Source of the DNA: Polymyxa betae
Taxonomy: Eukaryota > Endomyxa > Phytomyxea > Plasmodiophorida > Plasmodiophoridae
DNA length: 64,000 bases
Reading direction: 5' to 3'
Assembly (NCBI GenBank): GCA_003693705.1
Contig: RBZT01000125.1
Coordinates: 186,001 to 250,000 of the forward strand
The position numbers and the translations under genes are program-made. The notes under the pieces were generated by a model, which had not been told where the DNA came from, made no database searches, and worked only from the letters and a program-made list of their open reading frames with translations. This document shows positions 56,072 to 64,000 of this stretch, one piece after another. Within the stretch, counting starts at the first letter, position 1; the number at the start of each line of letters is the position of its first letter.

Positions 56072-57928
56072 TAAACTCTCCGACAAACGCCTTAAGTCGT
56101 TAACGCTTGAGACATTGTTGAATTTGACGTTGGCAGAAGCGTGGGAGAACACAGAGCAGGCTTGCTCTTCTTCTTTCCCATCTCCGATCACCTACCGCCA
56201 TATTCAGATGAATCGCAGTACAATCTCGCATGAAAACCTGGTATATACAGTTTCGCCCATATCGATCTAGAACCTTTTGAAAGATGGAGGCCTTCGAAGA
56301 CGTACTGGAACTGCAAAAGGAAAGTCAACACGAAGGCATTCATGCCTGATCCGCCTTATTACCTGTATACATGCTCGATAGGGAAAAACGGAGATAGCCC
56401 ATAGACCATGAGCTTTACTAATGTCGGCGTCAGCTGCCCAGACGATACAACGATATTGCTGCTGGCACTTGATGCCCAAGCAACTGATCACGAATTCATG
56501 ATTCGATACAAACTCAACAAGGTACGCCTACGTTCAAGCAGCTTTTGTGAAGCGCCCAGCCATCCACCCGATATTCGGTCGATTTTCTTCAGGCAGGACG
56601 CCAGGTTTTCGCTGGCAGAAGTGGATATGAAGCCAGCAAGCGGCTTCCGATATCGCGATCGGATCTCTCGATATCTATAGGAGACCAGACGCCAGTTCGG
56701 GTTTCCATCATCGTCCTCGAGAAAGTCTCGCGTGAAGTCGTATTTATCCAACTCGGCCAAATCATCCGAGTTCATGAGATCGTCGATATGGCTCTGCTCG
56801 TCAATTCAGAAACAGCAAATTGTCAGATCGAATTCATCCAAACCTGTTCGAATGTTTCAATATCTTTGAAGAAGAAATGAGTGTCTGCAAGTTCGAAAAT
56901 GAAGTCTGTGAGAAATCGACTAACCTCAATAGCATCATCGTCAGATAGCCATGAAAATCTGTACATAAACTCAATTATCGAATGAACAATCGCAGACAGA
57001 CAGACATCCGAACCGATTCCTAAATCGTTTCACATCAACGAAACAGTTAAACAGAATCAAGGTCTCGTCCAGATCCCAGACATACTAGCCCATCCCCCAA
57101 GCACAAGTCAGATAGGTGATAGCGATAACGATGAACGATGACTGACGACAGTATGGTTCAGTATTGGAGTAGCTTCAGCTGCTATCTCATAACGATAGAC
57201 GTCGATGCCGACGCCGAAATCAACGGCGCCGTTCTCTGGCACCTGGCCGTCCCAATCACAAACCCTGACGATATTCATCAGGAAAGGAAACGATAGAAAC
57301 GACCTGGATTTGGCACCTTTGCCAGACTTCTTGAAATTCGGCATCGTCGGGTTCGTTCTTCGGGCGTAGCACACTGCTAACGCGACGCCGTTTCTGCTCG
57401 TTTCGCGCCTGTTCGAAGCAGAACTCCTTCGCCTTCTTCTGCCTTCGCAAACAGGTTAGAGACAATCAACGGTTACAGCAAATGGAACATACGAGGGGTG
57501 CTTGACGACCGAGTCCAACCCTTCGAGAACTTTCAGGGCGTTCTGGACGTGATTGCGACTGAATCTGCCCATGTCCTGCCAGGCGATGAGCTTGGAGCGA
57601 AGATCAGCCAGAGACATTCGCTTCGGGTCCAGAGCTAGGATCGCTGGACGGGATAAGATTCGGCACAATCTCGCACCTTGCATAAAATTGGCATTTATTG
57701 TCATTAATCGCAATTCGATCCACCTGTTGTCGGCATGAATCTGTCCCAGATCGACGAATTCGATAGAGCATCGATTGTATCCAGAATTGGGACCAAGTCT
57801 GGGGCCCGTCCCGAACGAGCCTGCTGGACAAACTCTTCCACAATCGACTCGGCCAGAGCCCTACGCTCATTGTCGTCGTCGAGCTGATTGAACTGGTCGA
57901 TAATGTCCTGGGCTCGGCTGGATCCCAT
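56063..57928 (-). CDS. EYA: Eyes-absent (EYA) HAD-type protein phosphatase
   Basis: EYA proteins are Tyr/Thr phosphatases and transcription cofactors. The Eya domain is spread over short exons but complete. YVWDLDETLILFNCF is the DxDxT nucleophile motif. DFIFELADTHFFFKDIETFE (family [20 protein letters not shown]), HIDDLMNSDD, WRLVSYRYREIRSRYR, VVSSGQLTPTLVKLMVYGLS, FPIEHVYR and VIGDGKEEEQA (motif IV GDG.EEE) follow. The N-terminal ~190 residues (QDIIDQFNQLDDDNERRALA; LRSKLIAWQDMGRFSRNHV) are helical and unlike the animal transactivation region. About ten introns of 38-64 nt were phased, with joins such as NHTV-YVWDLDET and IYQ-VIGDG. EYA is known in animals and plants but is not a typical fungal gene. 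Confidence 0.9.
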
Positions 57929-58139
57929 CACCAAGAATCATCAGCCACACTCAGAACACACAGGCGACGCACATTAAAGGGAGACAACGGCGCCAGATTC
58001 GCAATATTTTCACGAACTTTTTACAACAAGCATGTCAACAGAATTGCTGAATTGGCTTTGAAATGAAATTCCAGCTTGCGCAGTGACACTGTAGTAAAAA
58101 CGCAAAATGTAAAAAGCTATAGAATCAAGGAGAATTCAG

Positions 58140-58994
58140 ATTTAGATCTGTGCTTCATTGAATTTTTAAGATATGGAAACAGGAAGCAAGCCGAAGATCA
58201 CGGTTCTCTTAGCCATAGCGACAGGGTCTCGTGAGTCGTGCCGGCCCACGCGAATCGCCAGTTTGATCGAATTCACGGTGTGGATACAGGCGGGGAAGCT
58301 CGATCTGTATACGACAGCAGCTGTTGGCAGATCTCGTAATGTCCCGATCGCACAGCCTCGCATAGAACTCGATTCCATTCGAATAAGGCAACGATGCCCG
58401 GCTATCATCCAGTAGGAGTCGTAATACATCGATTCTGAAAGCGGCAGCAGCTTCTAGAAACGACCGGCAGTTCCTGATGAGAGAGATAACATTAGGACCT
58501 TGGATTAGGCGTTGGACAATCTCTGGACGACATTGATTAAAAGAAGCATTTGTTTCGCATATAGCCTGGGTCGCAATCGGCATTCGAAAACCACAAATCT
58601 AGCAGAAGCAACGAATGGCATCTGGCAATGGTTGTCAAGCAATTATCTCCGCAGCATGATAGGGCTGTTGAAAGATTGCCAATAAATCATACATCTTGGA
58701 CACCAAGAACAGGTTCAACAGGTTTCGGAACGTTCGCTCATCAGCAATTCGTAAGCGATTGCGACTGGCTCGACAAGCCTGCTCTATACTGAAGTGTTGA
58801 AACTGTCCACGTGAGGCAACAAGACCTTTATGAATGATTCGCCACGTCGAGCAAACGATTAATGGGCGGGTTCTGATCGCCAACGCGGATATCGTGGAAA
58901 TCATCAGCGCTCAGCCAAATCAGGACGGCGTTCTGCAGGGATCGCGGCCGGCGACAGAGGAGCATTATATGCCGGAGGGCGTCGAGCGCTCATG
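58140..58994 (-). CDS. ankyrin-like helical repeat protein
   Basis: Minus-strand exons: MSARRPPAYNAPLSPAATI, DDFHDIRVGDQNPPINRLLD, IEQACRASRNRLRIADERTF with LLNLFLVSKMYDLLAIFQQP, PEIVQRLIQGPNVISLIRN, then FLEAAAAFRIDVLRLLLDDS, RASLPYSNGIEFYARLC. The last resembles an ankyrin repeat (A...D..RLLLDD.R....). The first exon's position (ATG near 58992) and the 3' end (58140-58170) are approximate. It could be a degenerate ankyrin or F-box-like protein of the kind expanded in some zoosporic lineages and giant viruses. Confidence 0.45.
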
Positions 58995-59222
58995 TAAGTT
59001 GGCAGGATAACTCGGCGATGTTAAATGAGATGACCAAGATGAGATCTGTTTGAAATTACACAAAGTGTAGAAGGGCGCAGCCATCCTCCCAAGTTGGGGG
59101 TGTTATTAGATGATGGATTCCGTGGGCTCGGGGGGTACATATAGAGAGGCCCCATTACACCATATACAGAGGGACACTTTTAAACCTTTGATAGTCACCA
59201 AGCCCATTCATAATCATCGACA

Positions 59223-60118
59223 ATGTTTCTGACGCGAAGCGATTATGATCAGGTTGGAGCGATGCCAGGATTCTGCGATCTGCTTGCTGAGACCGTATCG
59301 GTTGTATTAGGGAGTGAATACGTTCAGCCCTGAAGGTCGGCTGTTCCAGGTGGAGTACGCTATGGAGGCTATCAAGGTCGGGACGCTGTCTCGTCGCCGC
59401 TCTGGTTATCGTTGACGATCGATGCTTGCAGCTGGGATCGACCGCTATCGGTATTCAGGTGAAGGAAGGCGTCGTGCTCGCTGTAGAGAAGCGAATTTCA
59501 TCGAAGCTTCTGGAGCCGGCGTCGATCAAGAAAATCGTCGAGATCGATAGCCATATCGGGACTGCAATTTCTGGCCTCACAGCCGATGCTCGTACTCTGG
59601 TCGAGCACGCCAGAGTTGAATCGCAGAACCATTGGTTTATGTACAATGAGAAGCTGCGAGTGAAATCATGTGCCCAATCTGTATGCGATCTTGCTCTTGG
59701 ATTCGGTGAAGGTGATGGAGGTAATCAACATTTGTTAAGTATTCTGCTGTCGGTGATCAATATCTCAGGCATGTCCCGTCCGTTTGGTGTGGCGATGCTT
59801 ATCGCTGGAGTCGATGATGAAGGTCCCGTTCTATTCCATTCGGATCCATCAGGAACGTATACCAGGTATAAAGCGAAGGCAATCGGTGCTGCATCCGAAG
59901 GAGCGCAATCGACGCTCCAGGAAGAATACAATGCGTCGATGACGCTGGCGGAAGCTGAAACGCTGGCCTTAACGATTCTGAAGCAGGTCATGGAAGAGAA
60001 GATCAGCGATGTGAACGTCGAGCTAGCTGTGGTCAGCGCCGCTACTGGAAAGTTCACCATTCGTACACCGGATCAGCTGACAAACCAGATTTCCCAATTA
60101 GCAGATCCGGTTATTTAA
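59223..60118 (+). CDS. PSMA5: 20S proteasome subunit alpha-5
   Basis: A structural alpha ring subunit. MFLTRSDYD then [20 protein letters not shown] (alpha signature) then, after a 55-nt intron, [57 protein letters not shown], then GEGDG and across an in-frame 48-nt intron [14 protein letters not shown], then [28 protein letters not shown] and [20 protein letters not shown]. The pattern SASEGAQ..LQ..Y...MTL.EA and the -MSRPFGVA- block identify alpha-5. About 240 residues. Complete and conserved. Confidence 0.97.
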
Positions 60119-60289
60119 AAACTATAGCTTGCAGCAATCGACATTGAATAAACAAAATGTCACGTTTTACAGAGCTTGACAGGTTTTTACCAAATAACAA
60201 TTCGTCAACTAAACTGGCGACTCCAGCAATGATTTCAGGGCTCTAAAAGACCTAAATCAGATCCAATGCCAGCGTATGCAGTTGAACAA

Positions 60290-61133
60290 TTACTTATCAA
60301 TACGATTAAGTTCAGCAGAATCTCTTGGTGATGTATGCATAGGAAACTCATAATTCGCATTCTTCAAATCTCGTAAACGACTACGAAAATCGAATAAACC
60401 TTTGATCGTCATAACCCAGAGATAAACTTACGCCAGCGCCTTCTGCGACAAGGACGATTTATATGGGATCTTGCCGGATTTGGACGCTCTCAGAACCCGA
60501 TCAGGCTCTTCACCGTATGGCGTCTCGCTGAGATCGTCGACCATAAGTGTCGATCGCCCCTTCAAGCATTACAAACACGACTATCGTATCAGGGCGTCAA
60601 TGACTAACTGGGCCAGCATCATCCGATGCAGATGCGAAATCGGTACAGGTCAGGAACACGCTATCGCCCGAGACCTCGCTGGTCTTGTCGGCGTCGCCAT
60701 GCAGACCCAATCGAATTCTGTCGGGTTCAGTTCGTCTCGATTCCAGCATTAGCTACCGCATACTGTTGTCGTTGGCGGCATCGGTCTTGGGTCTGTCTCT
60801 CTATCAATGCGACAATGCTCCTGGATTGTTCCAGCTTTCTCAGGGCGATTTGGGTGCTGTCGTCTTCAACCGTGGGAACTTCGGTAGTCGATCTCAAGGC
60901 GAACGTTGGCGGATCCGTGTCCGACCAGTCATGTTCGTGATGGGAACAACTCGACATTACGATTGCAGAAACCGATCGTTAATAGACGTACCTGATACTG
61001 AAGATCAGAGGCTCTTCAGCATGATCAGAATGCTTCTGTCCGCGAGAGTTACTATGCAGATGTTTCCGATCTAGCAATGCTGTTAGATTTAAATTGCATT
61101 ATTTATACAATATCGAACGAAAATTGATTGCAT
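60290..61133 (-). CDS. unidentified gene, ~215 residues
   Basis: Five introns phase cleanly: ATG 61133 MQSIFVRYY-RKHLHSNSRG, then EPLIFSIS-CSHHEHDWSDTD, ALRKLEQSRSIVALIERQTQ, QQ-RTEPDRIRLGLHG, DDAGP-GRSTLMVDDLSETPYGE, VLRASKSGKIPYKSSLSQKA, then LRDLKNANYEFPMHTS and the stop. One intron is only 28 nt (60736-60763). A coiled segment near residues 70-95 and a basic, Ser-rich C-terminus are visible. No family recognised. Clean splicing makes it likely to be a real gene. Confidence 0.6.
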
Positions 61134-61165
61134 ATGAAATTATTTAACGAAAATATTGTCAGCAA

Positions 61166-61423
61166 ATGCTAGAAAAAAAGGAATTCGAGGTTACAAAAAA
61201 GCTGAGGTTATATATGGAGCGATGCGCTAATACTAGATCAAGTCCGTTGCGGATACCGTGGCTCAAGGATTCTATCCGAGCTGCTGGCGAGCTTCAATCA
61301 AATCGCATTCTGCATTTCAATCTGCTTCTGCAGGTGATTAGGTACGATTCAACAGATTTTGTGTTTGCGATGATGCGACATTTAGATGACGAGACTGATG
61401 CCATCGAGACTGTTTTGTTTTAA
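61166..61423 (+). CDS. small helical ORF
   Basis: ATG to TAA in one exon: MLEKKEFEVTKKLRLYMERC, LKDSIRAAGELQSNRILHF, FAMMRHLDDETDAIETVLF. 85 residues, strongly helical, with coding-like composition. It starts only 32 bases from the divergent gene's ATG. It may be a small gene or the first exon of a longer one reaching ~61560. No homology recognised. Confidence 0.4.
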   Translation: MLEKKEFEVTKKLRLYMERCANTRSSPLRIPWLKDSIRAAGELQSNRILHFNLLLQVIRYDSTDFVFAMMRHLDDETDAIETVLF

Positions 61424-61961
61424 AACGGGCTCACGGGCAAAGTTGATTGACTATCGAGGCATTTGTCTGAGCTTTTTCGAACCTTTTACATTCTTGTGCC
61501 ACTGCTGATGTTAATTCTGGTGACTAACGTGTGCGTCTTTTAGGATTTGTATGTAAGAAGGCGCCTGGTATCCAGTTACGGTTTCAGGTGGGCACTGATT
61601 TGATCGTTTTCTTTTTATATGATGCTTTTAAATGGTAATTTGCGTCTGAGCAACACATGAAGTTCACATGGTATTCATACTCTGATTCCTTTTCTTTATT
61701 TCCTTGAAGCAACCATTGCATTTCGTTATATTGATGTAATTTGCAGATATTCGAGGAGTGTTCCTGACTATCGTAGTGCATTAGTTTCCAATTTCTGTGT
61801 CAATAAAATGATATCTGGTTTTGATAGAAAAGTTCAAAAAAGCAGAAAACGGTGCTAGGACTGTACGAACTTGATTTTTGGGGGGTTGTCTTTAGGAATC
61901 AAGAATCCAGTCGTTTGATCAATCTCAGGAGTGTATTCAGGCATAATTTAGGTATAATGTT
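61424..61961. other. intergenic 3' region
   Basis: AT-rich spacer between the small ORF and the paladin stop. No gene, repeat or RNA structure recognised. Confidence 0.5.
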
Positions 61962-64000
61962 CTAGATGACTTCAACATTAACAAGGTGATTGGTGATTTC
62001 TGGTCGATCATCAATCCAGGATTGGAACGGCGTTGCGAAGTTTGTTGCGCTGCAGTCCCAAAGGTACGCATTGAATGCGATTAAATAGAAATAACGGATC
62101 AGGTAGTCTTTGGCTCTTCGAGAAAAAGCCTCACGATTGGTGCTGGTCACTGCTGATGCCGAACGCTGTTTCATGTCCAGAATAGCAACGCGAAGATTCT
62201 GCATAGTGCTAAAGAAGCAATCAGTATGCGAGTCAGAAACTCATCATTAAAATAATGGCAAACCTGCACAGATCAATGACGTGGTCAGTTTCTAATTTGA
62301 TTTTCGGTCCATTCGGCAGCACACGAATAAGGTTCTGGATAATCTTGTAAAACCCATCGGCGAGAGCAGAGTCCTGTTCCAATCAGATTGTGGCAACAGC
62401 GAATGATGGCTCACCAACCTCTCCATTATTAACAGTTCGAGGCAGTTCCTCCAGTTCAACTTTGGAATTTGGCCAATGCAATGCCAGCAAACAACAGATT
62501 ACCATGCCTATAAGTTAGCAGGCTTAAGATCAGAAACTACAAAAAGGGAAAGCGGTTACCAGTTGAAGTCCGGCCTCGTCCCATCTGGCAATTCCAAGAG
62601 ATACAATACTTACTGGAACTCGGTGGAGTATCTCTCAGAAGACTCAGGATCTGATCGAGTGTTTCTGTCGCCGGTAAGTACTTCCAAATTACAGAACGAA
62701 CAGGGGAATATACCAGGTAAAGGAGCATGCTCGTCGCTGATTGGTATACGATGGTACATCTGTTCGCCAAGCAGCGACTGTGAAAACATTTCTCGAGAAC
62801 TGAATTTCAATCTCAGCACCGATTCATACAGGACAATTGTCCATTACGTTAATACACTTTCTGCGCCTTCGATTTGCTCCCAGAAAGAAATCAGATTTCC
62901 ATCTTCGCCCTCATCATGAAGCAGAATTTGGCCGCCATATTTCTTCGCTTCCTTTCCTTCGATCTGAGATTATGAACGATTGAAAGCAATGATGGTACCT
63001 CTAGGATGTCCCGCTTTAGCTGCTTTTCCATCGCTTCCACCCGACGAGTTGTAATTCCGGTATGAATCAAATTTTCATAGGGATTGTCAACGTCCCTTCA
63101 TTAAGCAGTTAGAGAAAGTAAATGAAGCATACCAGTTCAACCTCAAAACAAACGGAAAATCGTTGATATAGACCAACGGTTCTTCCCGTAAATTCATCCA
63201 AACAAAGTCCAGATTAGGCAGGTGCCGTTTTACTTCAGAAATCACGTTCTGAACCCCGATCTAAAAACTGGTTTACAACGAGGTTACAGAATACAGATAA
63301 TACCCACTTTAGTTGGGACAGCAACTCCAACGATTCTCATTGACTCTATGAAACGGAAATTCGGGGCACCTTCCAATATCGGCAAAAGATCTTGCCTTTG
63401 TGCTCCTGGGAAGTAGTCCCCTTTAAGTACCGATAATGGGACTAAAACGGAGCCTAAACAAGAATCACTTATGCGAAGGAAGGTACATTGAGCTTGAGAC
63501 TGTTAAACCTGTTCGATTTTCAAAAACTTGGGCATTCTGATCTGTCGCTAGAATGGCAGGAAGCTTAACAGCATCAAGCGGGGAATTTCGACAATTCTCC
63601 ATCCATAGACCGATCTCACCACGATCGGCCAGCCAAGTTGAAAATTTAGTATCAGCCTAATCAGCGAAGTTAAGTGAAAGACGTTTTACATCATCTATAA
63701 ACTCTTACAGGAAGCTTGCCTTTGAATCTGTCGTGGAGGTACGAATTGATACATACGATATAAGCATATCTATAAGGAGTCTTAAAACGAAAAGAATAAA
63801 TCAAATAAGCCATTAGACAGATACCGTTGCAAATACTGCACACATTTCACCAGATAAACATCTGATTGACCTTGAGATACACGTTCTGTTTCCCAACGCA
63901 TTCTGGCGTCAAAAATCACGTCACGAAGATGATATATCTTCCCACACATTGCAATAGCACAATCGACCTCACGAACAATCTGGCGCCCATTTTTTAGGAT
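61962..64000 (-). CDS. PALD1: paladin (inactive-type PTP/phytase-fold phosphatase), partial
   Basis: Paladin carries tandem phytase-like PTP folds and acts on signalling and phosphoinositides in animals. Visible blocks: at the right edge VREVDCAIAMCGKIYHLRDV, then VWMNLREEPLVYINDFPFVL (family VWINLREEPVLYVNG.PYVLR). A P-loop WNCQMGRGRTSTG (62554-62592, C-Q-M-G-R-G-R) follows, then the C-terminal FSRRAKDYLIRYFYLIAFNA and FQSWIDDRPEI (family FL+RAE.YLERYF.LI.F..YL). The gene's 5' half lies beyond the window. The P-loop keeps Cys and Arg, but paladins lack the usual acid residue. Introns of ~45-60 nt throughout; exon joins were not all fixed. Confidence 0.88.

Noticed and set aside
55869-56270. 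A 134-codon plus-strand open frame
   Set aside because: Its right part is antisense to the conserved C-terminal exon of EYA (VIGDGKEEEQ). The plus-strand gene most likely splices and stops at 56071.
22365-60118. Proteasome genes (ECM29, beta-2, alpha-5) as a functional cluster
   Set aside because: They are 22-37 kb apart, on different strands and separated by many unrelated genes, so chance co-location is enough.
1-64000. CRISPR array, rRNA genes, bacterial operons
   Set aside because: None seen. Pervasive spliceosomal introns mark this as eukaryotic nuclear DNA.

Overview
Organism. This is nuclear DNA of an intron-dense, gene-dense eukaryote with the standard code. Almost every gene is broken by GT-AG introns of about 35-60 nt, some as short as 22-30 nt, and at least two introns appear to be GC-AG. 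Spacing is roughly one gene per 1.8 kb, and several convergent 3' ends overlap. The gene set mixes features of animals and their unicellular relatives: Eyes-absent phosphatase, bifunctional LKR/SDH, HROB, paladin, a TEX47/BLUF-fold protein, K+-type cyclic-nucleotide-gated channels, and long coiled-coil proteins of a kind common in cilia. It also carries two secreted LasA-type M23 peptidases. I infer a flagellated opisthokont-grade protist or an early-diverging zoosporic fungus. The sequence alone does not settle which.

Layout. 1-5.0 kb: AASS (partial) and HROB, both minus. 5.0-7.65 kb: gene-poor, with a decayed hAT transposon. 7.7-10.3 kb: a 2-oxoglutarate dioxygenase and a PAS-like protein, plus. 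10.4-15.1 kb: tandem CNG-type K+ channel genes, minus, followed by a ~152-bp tandem duplication and paired TGACGT elements. 15.8-22.2 kb: a coiled-coil protein and several small unidentified genes. 22.4-29.0 kb: the proteasome adaptor ECM29. 29.1-34.4 kb: a small Cys-containing protein, RNase Z, CapZ alpha, a ZnT zinc transporter and a tiny membrane protein. 34.4-41.0 kb: an F-box/LRR protein, then the tandem secreted M23 peptidases. 41.6-46.9 kb: an R3H-SUZ protein, a degenerate EF-hand protein, a CYP74-like P450 and a secreted protein. 47.1-54 kb: CMSS1, a membrane-anchored planctomycete-cytochrome-c-like protein, a NagD-type HAD phosphatase, the TEX47-like protein, proteasome beta-2 and a disordered protein. 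54-64 kb: a NUDT19-like hydrolase, an unidentified gene, EYA, an ankyrin-like gene, proteasome alpha-5, an unidentified gene and paladin (partial).

How the genes work together. Most are independent housekeeping loci. Three proteasome-related genes (ECM29, beta-2, alpha-5) lie in one 64-kb window but not adjacently. The clearest unit is the pair of tandem M23 peptidases. Both have a signal peptide, a novel N-terminal domain, a complete LasA-like catalytic core and a low-complexity tail. They look like exported lysins and are the best candidate here for an undescribed system. Gene models come from reading frames and splice signals by eye, so exon borders are inferences unless called conserved.
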